Source: Streptomyces coacervatus (GTDB lineage: Bacteria > Actinomycetota > Actinomycetes > Streptomycetales > Streptomycetaceae). Taken from it: DNA of 64,000 nucleotides. The notes under the pieces were generated by a model. It did not search any database. It saw nothing but the letters and a program-made list of their open reading frames with translations, and was not told the origin of the DNA. The stretch spans positions 62,001-126,000 of the forward strand of contig NZ_JARHTP010000013.1 in assembly GCF_029223485.1 (NCBI RefSeq). The letters run 5' to 3'. The translations under genes and the position numbers were made by a program. This document shows positions 14,145-22,597 of this stretch, one piece after another (the stretch's first letter is position 1; every line of letters starts with the position of its first letter).

Positions 14145-16811
14145 TCACGCCGCCGGAAGCGTCCAACGCTGACCCACGCTGCCCGTGCAGGCGGCAATGG
14201 TCAGCCGGGTCTTGTTCGTCGCGCCATTGCTGGAGTCGGTCAAGCAGAGGCCGGAGACCGGGTTGACGACCTCACCCGAGGTGTCTGCTCGCCACTGCTG
14301 GGCCCGGGTGCCGTTGCAGGTGTGCAGTTGGACCGCGGTACCGGCGGTGGTCGCACCGCCCGTCACGTCCATGCAGTTGTCCAGCACCTGCAGGGTCCCG
14401 TCGGGGACGACCTTCCAGGTCTGCGCGCCGGTGCCGTTGCAGGTGTAGATCTGGATGGCCGTGCCGTTCGCCGTGCCCGAGGCGGCGTCGTCGACGCACT
14501 TGCCGGTGGCCGTCTCGGTGATGGCACCGCTGGGCTGCGCCGCTCCGGTGCCCGGAGTGCCGTCGTAGGACGGTGGTGCGTCCGAAGCGGCCGCGGCCCA
14601 GGAGGTGTTCGGGGAGGAGGCGAGGGTGAAGTCCAGTTTCGTCGAGGCGGCTAGGTAGGAGGCCGGGAGGTAGGCCTTGCTCCAGGAGGTGCCGTTGAGT
14701 CCGAGTGACTGGACGTACGGCGAACCGTCCGCCGCGGCAGGGGCGTTGACGGTGAGGGTGTGACCGCCGGCGGTGACGATTGCCGAGGTGAACAGGGGGC
14801 TGCCGATGGCCAGGTCGGCGGTGCCCGGGATCTCCGGGTAGAGACCGAGAGCGGACCACACGTACCAGGCGCTCATCTCACCGAGGTCGTCATTGCCGGG
14901 CAGGCCGCCGGCCGTGTTGGTCCACAGCTGGTCCTGGACGGCACGCACGGTGGACTGCGTCTTGTACGGCCTGCCGACCCAGTCGTACTCCCAAGGCAGC
15001 CCGATGCTGGGCTCGTTGCCCATGTTGGACTGGGTGCCGATGACGCTGCCCAGCCCCTGGTAGCCGCTGAGCACACTGTCCAGGTACGACGCCATCGACG
15101 CGTTCCCGCCCTCCGACGACGCCAGCTCGGCGATGTTGAAGGGGATCATCGGCGTATAGGTGAAGGCGTCGCCCTCGGCGAAGTCGTTGCTCGACGTGCC
15201 GGTGATCAGCTTGGGGTTGAAGCCGTCCATCCAGCGGCCGTTGGAGTGCCGCGGCTGGAGGTAGCCGGACGATGTGTTGAAGATGTTCCGCCAGTCCTGC
15301 GCCCGGTCCCGGAACTTCTTCTGTGTGGCGGTGTCACCCAGCTCGCCCGCGAACACCGAGAGCGCGAAGTCGTCGGTGTCGTACTCGAGTTGGGTGGAGG
15401 TGGTGGCGTACTCGTGGCAGCAGCCGTAGAGCGAGTTGGTGGGCAGGTAGCCGAAGGAGTCCAGGTACGTCACGCCGGGGGTGACGTCCGTGTTCGTCGT
15501 CTGTTCCTTGACCATCGCGGACAGGGCCGTCGAGGTGTCGAAGGTGCGGGCGCCGAAGGCGTAGTAGTCGGCCAGCTGCGGTACGGCGGAGTCGCCGACC
15601 ATGATGTGTGTCTCGGCGGTCTCCATGCCCCACTTGGTGAGCGTGCCGCCCTGCTGGTAGTCGTCGACGATCGACTGGGCCATGTCGGATGCGGCCGACG
15701 GGTCGAGCAGCGCGGTGAGTTGGGCCTGCGAGCGGTAGGTGTCCCAGGTGGAGAAGTCGGCGTACTTCGCCGTGTGGCCGCTGCCCACGGTGTGCACCGC
15801 GCCGTCGAAGCCCCGGTAGGAGCCGTCGGCGTCGCTGATGACGGCGGGGAACAGCGAGGCGTGGTAGAGCGCGGTGTAGAAGACCGCCTGCTGGTCCTTG
15901 GTGCCGCCGGTGACGGCGATCTTCGACAGCTCGGACGTCCACGCCGCGGACGCCGCCGCCTTGACCGAGGCGAAGGTCTTCCCCGTCACCTCGGCGTCCC
16001 GGTTGGCTGCGGCCGCCGCCACCGAGGTGTAGGAGATGCCGGCCCGGGCCTCCACCGTACGGCTGCCCGTGGTGTCGAAGGTCAGGTACTCGCCGCCGGT
16101 GAAGGTGCCGGTGGCGGTGAAGGGGTGGTCGAAGGTGATCGCGTAGTAGAGCGTGATCGGGGTGGTGTCCTCGCAGAAGCCGGTGCTGGTGATCGACCCG
16201 GTGACCGTGTTTCCGCCGGTCAGGGCGAGCGTCGAGGAGGCGTACGGCGTCTGGGTGTCCTGGATCTTGAGGAGCAGACTCGACTGGGTGGAGGACGGGA
16301 AGGTGAACTGCCCGATCCCGGCGTGCGTGGTGGTGGTCAGCGCGACGTTGGTGCCGTTGCCCAGGCCGACGGAGTAACTCCCGGGCGCGGCAGCCTCGTT
16401 GGCATGCGAGAAGGTCTCGGTCGTGGAGGCGGGATCCGAGCCGCGCGAGCCGACCACGGGCAGGATCGGCAGGTCCCCGGCCGCGTCGCAGCCGACGCCG
16501 GAGACATGGGTGAGGCTGAAGCCGGAGACGGCCGAGTCGGCGTAGTTGTAGCCGCCGCCCTTGGGACGTGACGTGGTGTCAGGAGACCACTGCAGCATGC
16601 CGTGCGGCAGGTCGGCGCCGGGGAAGGTGTCCCCGGCACTGAAGTCGCCGTTGCCGCCGGTACCGATGTAGGTGTTGACCAGCGAGGCGGGGTCGGTCAC
16701 GGCCACCGCCCGTGCCGCACCGGCCAGTTGGCCGGACATGGTGAGGGCGAGCGCCACGGCTCCCGTTGCCAGGAGACGCAGCAGCGCGCGGGGGCGCAGG
16801 GCGTCAGCCAC
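14145..16811 (-). CDS. Secreted GH92 alpha-mannosidase with C-terminal ricin-type CBM13
   Basis: An 888-residue exo-acting alpha-mannosidase. It has a signal peptide (about 1-36), an N-terminal beta-sandwich (VNTYIGTGGNGDFSAGDTFPGADLPHGMLQWSPDT) and an (alpha/alpha)6 barrel with the GH92 markers YADFSTWDTYRSQ, KWGMETAETHIMVGD, GNEPSIGLPWEYDWVGRPYKTQ and GNDDLGEMSAWYVWSALGLYP. Glu600 (NEP) and Asp641/Asp642 are the likely catalytic cluster, with calcium. Residues about 765-888 are a ricin B lectin with QTW and QQW/QRW repeats. The GTG start at 16811 overlaps the stop of the PI-PLC gene by 8 nt (GTGGCTGA), so the two are translationally coupled. GH92 enzymes trim mannans and glycoprotein mannose. 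Confidence 0.93.
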   Translation of the reverse strand: MADALRPRALLRLLATGAVALALTMSGQLAGAARAVAVTDPASLVNTYIGTGGNGDFSAGDTFPGADLPHGMLQWSPDTTSRPKGGGYNYADSAVSGFSLTHVSGVGCDAAGDLPILPVVGSRGSDPASTTETFSHANEAAAPGSYSVGLGNGTNVALTTTTHAGIGQFTFPSSTQSSLLLKIQDTQTPYASSTLALTGGNTVTGSITSTGFCEDTTPITLYYAITFDHPFTATGTFTGGEYLTFDTTGSRTVEARAGISYTSVAAAAANRDAEVTGKTFASVKAAASAAWTSELSKIAVTGGTKDQQAVFYTALYHASLFPAVISDADGSYRGFDGAVHTVGSGHTAKYADFSTWDTYRSQAQLTALLDPSAASDMAQSIVDDYQQGGTLTKWGMETAETHIMVGDSAVPQLADYYAFGARTFDTSTALSAMVKEQTTNTDVTPGVTYLDSFGYLPTNSLYGCCHEYATTSTQLEYDTDDFALSVFAGELGDTATQKKFRDRAQDWRNIFNTSSGYLQPRHSNGRWMDGFNPKLITGTSSNDFAEGDAFTYTPMIPFNIAELASSEGGNASMASYLDSVLSGYQGLGSVIGTQSNMGNEPSIGLPWEYDWVGRPYKTQSTVRAVQDQLWTNTAGGLPGNDDLGEMSAWYVWSALGLYPEIPGTADLAIGSPLFTSAIVTAGGHTLTVNAPAAADGSPYVQSLGLNGTSWSKAYLPASYLAASTKLDFTLASSPNTSWAAAASDAPPSYDGTPGTGAAQPSGAITETATGKCVDDAASGTANGTAIQIYTCNGTGAQTWKVVPDGTLQVLDNCMDVTGGATTAGTAVQLHTCNGTRAQQWRADTSGEVVNPVSGLCLTDSSNGATNKTRLTIAACTGSVGQRWTLPAA

Positions 16812-17868
16812 GGGCGAGTACCTCGCCGAGCACGCCGTTGGCCGGGGCGGTGATCCAGTCGCTGGAGATGTACGAGGCTCCGTCGGCGGCGAGTTCGGCG
16901 ACCCGCGCCTGGGCGTCGGCCAGCGACGGAGCCGAGGAACTGAGGGCGGGCGGGACGTCGTAGGCGTCGGTGACGACCGTCAGGTAGTGGTTGGCGTTGT
17001 ACCACTCGGTGTTGCCGTCACCGACCCAGGCGGCGGCGTCCGCGTCGAACACCACGAACCAGGGGCGCAGCGTGGTGTCGCTGTAGCGGGTGCGCGGGTC
17101 GACGGCCTGTGCGCCGAGGACGCTGGGGAAGATCGCCGCCTGACTGATGCTCCCCGCCGCGGCGAGGTCCTTGAGGTGCTGGGCGTAGACGACGTCCGAC
17201 CAGGAGGAGGCGGGGTCGACGGCCTGCTCGAAGGTGCCGGGGATGATCTCCACGATCGCCCGGCCGGCGAGCGAGCCGTAATCGGCCCAGTTGTCGGCGC
17301 GGGCGGCGGTGTCGAGGTCCGGGTACCGTGTGCCGTCGCTCCTGGTCAGCAGGTCGGCGGGGGCGTAGAGGACGCTGCCGAGGTGCGTCTTGACGTAGCC
17401 GTCGAACGAAGTCGGGTTCATCCCGAGGGTGTTGTTGAACCCGTTCTTCATCTCGATCTTGATCATGATCGGGTGGCTCGTGGGGTGAGCCTGCAGCCAG
17501 ATCCGGATGTCGTCGAGGCAGCTGTCGAGGTTCTGGTTGCGGTCGCCGGTGTAGAGGTCGGCTGCCGTGCCGGCCTTGACGCAGTTGTTGTCGCTGCCCA
17601 GTGGGTTGCTGTGGCTCACGTTCCATTTGCGCGTGAACACGTTGGCCCAGGTGTCGAGTTCGACCAGGGAGGTTCCGGTGTCCAGGGCGTTCGCGAGGTA
17701 GGTGTACGCGGACTTGTCGTTGTACGTGTTGTGGATGCCGGTCCCGGAGACCCCGGCCAGCGTCTGACCGCCGATGTCGTCGGCGTGCGCGGCGGGGATG
17801 GCCGATACGCCGAGCAGCAGGGCCGAGAGGGACAGAAGCGCGGCCCGAAATCGGCGAATCATGGGCAT
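16804..17868 (-). CDS. Secreted Ca2+-dependent phosphoinositide-specific phospholipase C
   Basis: A 354-residue protein with a signal peptide (MPMIRRFRAALLSLSALLLGVSAIPAAHA) and a TIM-barrel PI-PLC domain. GIHNTY and WNVSHSNPLG carry the two catalytic histidines; SLVELDTW and MIKIEMKNG carry the acidic residues that bind calcium, as in the Ca2+-dependent bacterial PI-PLC of S. antibioticus. The ATG at 17868 starts a good signal peptide, with AAGGG upstream; longer in-frame readings have no homology. It cleaves phosphatidylinositol or GPI anchors outside the cell. The GH92 mannosidase follows in the same operon with overlapping codons, suggesting joint attack on mannose-bearing inositol lipids. 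Confidence 0.88.
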   Translation of the reverse strand: MPMIRRFRAALLSLSALLLGVSAIPAAHADDIGGQTLAGVSGTGIHNTYNDKSAYTYLANALDTGTSLVELDTWANVFTRKWNVSHSNPLGSDNNCVKAGTAADLYTGDRNQNLDSCLDDIRIWLQAHPTSHPIMIKIEMKNGFNNTLGMNPTSFDGYVKTHLGSVLYAPADLLTRSDGTRYPDLDTAARADNWADYGSLAGRAIVEIIPGTFEQAVDPASSWSDVVYAQHLKDLAAAGSISQAAIFPSVLGAQAVDPRTRYSDTTLRPWFVVFDADAAAWVGDGNTEWYNANHYLTVVTDAYDVPPALSSSAPSLADAQARVAELAADGASYISSDWITAPANGVLGEVLARG

Positions 17869-18126
17869 GACAGATCCCTTCGCGGTGCTCGATGGACGCG
17901 CAGAGCCTAGAGGGGCCTGATGGCCATCCGCTACGCCCCGGTAACAACTTGCCGTCGCCGCCCTGAACCCCCGCCAGAATTGACGGTGGCGTCGAGGCAG
18001 GGGATTCGGCGGAAACAGGCCGGATCGGGCCGGTTTGTGGGATTGTGAAGGGGACTGGTTTGCGGCCCGGTACGGCGAGGGATCAGCACGCCGCTGTACC
18101 GGGTCGGTCCTCGGGGGAGGCGTGTC

Positions 18127-19461
18127 ATGCCGGATGACGCAGGGCAGTTGGACGCGATCGAGCACATGGTCGTGCTGATGCTGGAGAACCGCTCGTTCGA
18201 CCACATGCTCGGCTGGCTCTATGCCGACGAGGGCAACGTCTCACCCTCGATGCAGCCGTACGAAGGCCTGACCGGCGCCGAGTCGAACCCGGACGGGCAC
18301 GGCGGGAAGGTCACCGTCTTCCGGATCGACGGCACCGCCCCGCACGCCTACTTCATGCCCGGCGCGAACCCCGGCGAAGGCTATGCGCCCACCAACAAGC
18401 AGCTGTTCGGCACCTCAACTCCCGCCACGCCGACGCCCACTGCGACGAACGACGGCTTCGTCACCGACTACGCCGACACGCTGGTCCTGCGCGCCGCTCA
18501 GCACCGCCCCGTGTATCCGGGGACCACCGCCGCGGACATCATGGGCTGCTTCGACCCGCAGGCGCTGCCCGTACTGTCAGGTCTGGCGCGGGGGTTCGCG
18601 GTGGCCGACCACTGGTTCTGCTCGGTGCCGACCGAGACCCTGCCGAACCGGGCGTTCGCGTGCGCGGCCACCAGCCTGGGCCACATGGACGACGCCACCC
18701 ACACGTTCGCCACGCCCAGCATCTTCGGAAGGCTCTCCGAGCACGGCATCGACTGGGCGGTGTACGGCTACGACAAACAGCCGCTGACCCGCGGCAACTT
18801 CCCCGACACCGCGCATGCACCGGCCTCGCACTTCGGCCTGTTCACCGACTTCCGGGCCGCCGCCGCGGGCGGCACCCTGCCCGCGTTCACCTTCCTGGAG
18901 CCCAGCTGGCGCTCCACCGGCAACAGCCAGCACCCCAACTACGACGTAGCCCTGGGCGAACAGCTCATCCACGACGTGTACCGGGCCCTGCGCGACGGAC
19001 CGGCCTGGGCGGGCACGCTGCTGATCATCACCTATGACGAGCACGGCGGCTGCTACGACCACGTCCCGCCGCCGAACGGGGCTCTCCCGCCGGACAGTTC
19101 GGCGGGACAGTTCGGCTTCGACTTCACCCGCTTCGGCGTGCGGGTGCCCACCGTGCTGGTCTCCCCGCTCATCGAGCCCGGCACGGTCTTCCGCGTCCCC
19201 GACGGCAGCACCCCGCTGGACCACACCTCCGTCCTCAAGACGGTCGAGCAGCGCTGGAATCTGCCCTCACTCACCGCCCGCGACGCCGCCGCCCCCGGCC
19301 TCGCCGCCGTACTCACGCGCACACAGGCCAGGACCGACGACCCGCTCACCGGCGTCACCGTGCCCGTCTCCACCGGCACCAACCCGGCCCGGCACGAGAT
19401 CTCCCACCTGGAGCAGGTCCACGCCGCCCTCGTCGCCCGCAACCTCATCCCCCGCACCTGA
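18127..19461 (+). CDS. Phospholipase C/acid phosphatase-type phosphoesterase without signal peptide
   Basis: A 444-residue member of the bacterial phosphoesterase (PLC-type, alkaline-phosphatase superfamily) group. It opens with IEHMVVLMLENRSFDHMLGW, where Glu-Asn and the downstream Asp/His bind metals. Further motifs are SVPTETLPNRAFACAAT, TFLEPSW, LLIITYDEHGGCYDHVPPP and GVRVPTVLVSPLIEPG. No signal peptide precedes the domain, although relatives are secreted, often by Tat. The start is the ATG after GGGGGAGG (18112-18119). It is divergent from the PI-PLC/GH92 operon and 47 nt upstream of an S53 peptidase gene in the same direction. Confidence 0.88.
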   Translation: MPDDAGQLDAIEHMVVLMLENRSFDHMLGWLYADEGNVSPSMQPYEGLTGAESNPDGHGGKVTVFRIDGTAPHAYFMPGANPGEGYAPTNKQLFGTSTPATPTPTATNDGFVTDYADTLVLRAAQHRPVYPGTTAADIMGCFDPQALPVLSGLARGFAVADHWFCSVPTETLPNRAFACAATSLGHMDDATHTFATPSIFGRLSEHGIDWAVYGYDKQPLTRGNFPDTAHAPASHFGLFTDFRAAAAGGTLPAFTFLEPSWRSTGNSQHPNYDVALGEQLIHDVYRALRDGPAWAGTLLIITYDEHGGCYDHVPPPNGALPPDSSAGQFGFDFTRFGVRVPTVLVSPLIEPGTVFRVPDGSTPLDHTSVLKTVEQRWNLPSLTARDAAAPGLAAVLTRTQARTDDPLTGVTVPVSTGTNPARHEISHLEQVHAALVARNLIPRT

Positions 19462-19508
19462 CCGACCGCTGCCGGAGCCTTCCGCCTGAGCAGAAATGAG
19501 ATCCTCAG

Positions 19509-21086
19509 ATGGCAACCACGCACAAGATCGCCCTTGCCGAAAGCCTGCGCGCACCGGTCCCGGACGCGCGCGTCATCGGCCCGGTGGAGGACTCCGAGCA
19601 CCTGGAGATCACCCTCGTCCTGCGTCGCCGCGCACCGATCCCGCACGACCTGGTCGAGGGCACCGACACCGTCACACCGCAGGAACTGGGCGACCGGTAC
19701 GGGGCGGACCCGACGGACGTCGACCTGATCCGGCGTACCGCCGAAGAGCACGGCCTCAAGGTGACCGAGACCCACCCGGGCGCCCGCCGCGTCAAGATCG
19801 CGGGCACCCTCGGCCAACTGCGCCACGTGGTGGACCCGCAGGCGCTGCAGCAGGTGGAGAGCGCGGACCCGCACACCGGTGCGTCCGTACGCCACCGGCA
19901 GCGCACCGGCGCACTGGACATCCTCGCCGAGTGGCACGACGTCGTCGTCGGCGTCCTCGGCCTGGACGACCGGCCCCAGGCACGCCCCTACCTGCGCCGC
20001 CACACGGCCGCCGCCGAAACCTCCTACGCTCCCCCGGAGCTCGGCACCCTCTACAACTTCCCCGCGGGCACCGACGGGACCGGCCAGGTGCTGGCCATCA
20101 TCGAACTCGGCGGCGGTTTCACCACCGGTGACCTCGACCAGTACTTCAGGGACCTCGGCATCAGCCCCGCCCCCAGCGTCACCGCGGTGGGCGTCGACGG
20201 CGGCGCCAACGCCCCGGAGGGAAACCCCGACAGCGCCGACGGCGAGGTGCTGCTCGACATCCAGGTCGCCGGCGCGCTGGCGCCTGCCGCCCGGCAACTG
20301 GTCTACTTCGCCCCGAACACCGACCAGGGATTCGTCGACGCGCTGACCACCGCCGTCCACGCCACCCCGACCCCGGCCGCGGTCAGCATCAGCTGGGGGG
20401 CCAACGAGGACGCCTGGACCGCGCAGGGCCGCCGCCTGTTCGACCAGGCGCTGGCCGACGCCGCCGCCCTCGGCGTCACCGTCTGTGCGGCCTCGGGCGA
20501 CAACCTCAGCAGCGACGGCGCCAGGGACCGCCGTACCCACACCGACTTCCCCGCCTCCAGCCCGTACGCGCTGGCCTGCGGCGGCACGCGGCTGATCGAG
20601 GACACAAGCACCGGCACCATCACTGCCGAGACCGTCTGGCACAGCAACGGCGTCGGCACCGGCGGTGGCGTCAGCGACGTGTTCGAGCTGCCCTCCTGGC
20701 AGTCCGGGGCGGGCGTCCCGGCAGGCCACAGCGGATTCGCCGGACGCGGCGTACCGGACGTGGCCGGCGACGCCGATCCCGGCACCGGCTACCAGGTCCT
20801 CGTCGACGGACAGCAACAGGTCGTCGGAGGCACCAGCGCGGTCGCCCCCTTGTGGGCGGCCCTCACCTGCCGCCTCACCCAGGCCCTGGGCCGCCGCCTC
20901 GGCCTGCTCCAGCCCCTGCTGTATCCCGGCGCCACCCCCGGCCACACGGCGCCCGGCTTCCGCGACATCACCAAGGGGAACAACGTCGGCTACAAGGCCG
21001 CCCCCGGCTGGGACCCGTGCACCGGCCTCGGCACTCCCGACGGCACGGCGCTCCTGGACCGCCTGCGCACCACCACCGGCAGCTGA
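19509..21086 (+). CDS. S53 family serine-carboxyl peptidase (sedolisin/kumamolisin type)
   Basis: A 525-residue protein with a pro-kumamolisin activation domain (about 10-160) and a subtilisin-like catalytic domain (about 175-520). The triad is Glu246 and Asp250 (DGEVLLD) and Ser443 (GGTSAVAPLWAA), with oxyanion Asp331 (AASGD). The calcium site is near Asp486 (FRDITKGNN). There is no recognisable signal peptide. The family works at acid pH and self-cleaves its pro-domain. The gene lies 47 nt after the phosphoesterase gene and is probably co-transcribed; ATG 19509 is the only sensible start. Confidence 0.9.
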   Translation: MATTHKIALAESLRAPVPDARVIGPVEDSEHLEITLVLRRRAPIPHDLVEGTDTVTPQELGDRYGADPTDVDLIRRTAEEHGLKVTETHPGARRVKIAGTLGQLRHVVDPQALQQVESADPHTGASVRHRQRTGALDILAEWHDVVVGVLGLDDRPQARPYLRRHTAAAETSYAPPELGTLYNFPAGTDGTGQVLAIIELGGGFTTGDLDQYFRDLGISPAPSVTAVGVDGGANAPEGNPDSADGEVLLDIQVAGALAPAARQLVYFAPNTDQGFVDALTTAVHATPTPAAVSISWGANEDAWTAQGRRLFDQALADAAALGVTVCAASGDNLSSDGARDRRTHTDFPASSPYALACGGTRLIEDTSTGTITAETVWHSNGVGTGGGVSDVFELPSWQSGAGVPAGHSGFAGRGVPDVAGDADPGTGYQVLVDGQQQVVGGTSAVAPLWAALTCRLTQALGRRLGLLQPLLYPGATPGHTAPGFRDITKGNNVGYKAAPGWDPCTGLGTPDGTALLDRLRTTTGS

Positions 21087-21109
21087 CCGGTACGACCCGT
21101 CCGGGCATC

Positions 21110-21142
21110 GGCGGGAAGGCCGCCCACGTCGCCCTTCCCGCC
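21110..21142 (+). terminator. Hairpin terminator after the S53 peptidase gene
   Basis: Arms ggcgggaagg (21110-21119) and ccttcccgcc (21133-21142) are perfectly complementary around a 13-nt loop, 24 nt past the stop codon. Confidence 0.65.
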
Positions 21143-21190
21143 TGAGGGCCCCTAAGCGGGGCGGGCGAAGTGCGCTGCGGTTCGGTAGCG

Positions 21191-21230
21191 CCCTGAAGGG
21201 GCGCGGGGAACTGCGCGACCAGCCACGACC
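21191..21230. repeat. Streptomyces-type short interspersed repeat, copy 2
   Basis: The segment ccctgaaggggcgcggggaa followed by ctgcgcgaccagccacgacc is the opposite orientation of the repeats at 918-950 and 61022-61066. It lies between the convergent S53 and PL1 genes and touches neither. Confidence 0.75.
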
Positions 21231-21277
21231 GCGCCGCAGACGACCGACGGCACATCGCGGCGCATCCAGCGGAGCGC

Positions 21278-22417
21278 TTAGCCGGTGATGGTCCCGTAGC
21301 CGTCGTTGCCCAGGCCGGTCTGGGTCTGCGAGTTCCACAGATGCCCGCTGCTGCCGAGCGATTCGACATCGGCGATCACCAGGGAGTCCACCTCGTCGCG
21401 GGGCAGATCGCCGGCCTGGGCGATGTCGTACGCGTACGCGGCCTGCGCGCTGCCCGCGGCGGCCGCCAGCGAGGCGGTCGTGGACGACCAGGGGGAAGCG
21501 AGGCTTGCTGCGCCCGCACCCACGCCGAGCGCCGAACCGCCGAGCTTCCCGTCGGTGTCGCGGTCGAGGACGTTGCCGCTGTTCCAGACCGACTGGTGGG
21601 CCATCTGGTAGTAGGCGTTGGACGGCGTGCCGGTGACGGGTCCGGCCACGAAGGCGTTGTCGGCCACGTCGTGCCGGAAGGTTCCGCCGGAGTTCCCGGC
21701 GGTGTATCCGCCCTGGTAGTCGTAGACGACGTTCCCGACGAACTGTGTGTCGGCCTTGGCCAGCGGGTTGCGGTTGTGGGCGTTGGCGAAGACGTCGTGG
21801 TACCAGGTGAACGGGCCGCCTTCGGTGTGCGCCGCGAACCGCTGCCCGATCGGGTCGGCGACGATCGAGTTCTGCACGGTGATGTCCTTGGCGCCCACGG
21901 CGTCGATGTCGTCCCACTTCGCGAACTCCACCGACACATGGTCGAAGATCATGTCGCTCGCCTTGGCCAGCGCGACGCTCGCCTTGCCGCCCGCCGGGTC
22001 GAGCGTGCCTTCCCGGAAGCGGACGTAACGCACGATGTCGTTGGAGGAGTTGGAGAAGGACACCTCCCTGCCCCGCAGCCCGATGCCCTGACCGGGCGCC
22101 GTGTCCCCCTCGATGGTGATGTCACTGGCGACGGACACGGCCGAGGACAGCGTGATATAGCCGCCCACGTCGAACACCACGGTGCGGTGGGAACGGCTCA
22201 CCGCCTCCCGGAAGGATCCGCTCCCGGAGTCGTTCAGATTGGTCACGTGGTACGTCGTCCCGCCCGCGCCCCCGGTGGCTCCCGCGCCGTAGCCCACCGC
22301 GCCGTCGAACGCCACGACCGCGCCGGCGGCCGGGGGAACGGGGGCGATCAGGACGCCAACGGCCGCAGCCAGGGCGGCAGTTGCGGCGGCTGCGGTACGA
22401 CGTGCGGTGCGGGACAT
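21278..22417 (-). CDS. Secreted pectate lyase (PL1-like, right-handed beta-helix)
   Basis: A 379-residue protein with a signal peptide (MSRTARRTAAAATAALAAAVGVLIAPVPPAAGA) and a parallel beta-helix. It carries pectate-lyase-type motifs: TYHVTNLNDSGSGSFREAVSR, VVFDVGGYITLSS, NDIVRYVRFREGT, DMIFDHVSVEFAKWDDIDAVGAKDITVQNSIV and the ladder HNRNPLAKADTQFVGNVVYDY. ATG 22417 has GGAGG 7 nt upstream. It should cleave polygalacturonate by calcium-dependent beta-elimination. It is divergent from a rhamnogalacturonan lyase gene, so the shared 180-nt region probably co-regulates pectin use. Confidence 0.85.
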   Translation of the reverse strand: MSRTARRTAAAATAALAAAVGVLIAPVPPAAGAVVAFDGAVGYGAGATGGAGGTTYHVTNLNDSGSGSFREAVSRSHRTVVFDVGGYITLSSAVSVASDITIEGDTAPGQGIGLRGREVSFSNSSNDIVRYVRFREGTLDPAGGKASVALAKASDMIFDHVSVEFAKWDDIDAVGAKDITVQNSIVADPIGQRFAAHTEGGPFTWYHDVFANAHNRNPLAKADTQFVGNVVYDYQGGYTAGNSGGTFRHDVADNAFVAGPVTGTPSNAYYQMAHQSVWNSGNVLDRDTDGKLGGSALGVGAGAASLASPWSSTTASLAAAAGSAQAAYAYDIAQAGDLPRDEVDSLVIADVESLGSSGHLWNSQTQTGLGNDGYGTITG

Positions 22418-22432
22418 CTCTGCCTCCAGATC

Positions 22433-22551
22433 GACCGGTTGGTCTGTCACGACGTGAAGTGGCCGGCAAACGCGGATTGGTTGCCGCCCGTTCCCGCCGA
22501 TTGACGCACGGAGGGCAGGTTGCTACTTTCCTCGACGCTCAGTAAGCGCTT
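22433..22551. promoter_or_regulatory. Divergent PL1/PL4 control region with promoter and AAGCGCTT operator
   Basis: On the plus strand TTGACG (22501-22506) and TACTTT (22524-22529) are 17 nt apart, a good promoter for the PL4 gene. Just downstream is AAGCGCTT (22544-22551), a CG-centred palindrome of the LacI-operator type, well placed for repression. On the PL1 side GACC(GGTT)GGTC (22433-22444) is another dyad. No cognate regulator gene is adjacent. Confidence 0.45.
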
Positions 22552-22597
22552 TCTGCGACTCTTCCCCAGGTTCCACCCCCATGAAAGGAACCGTGAA

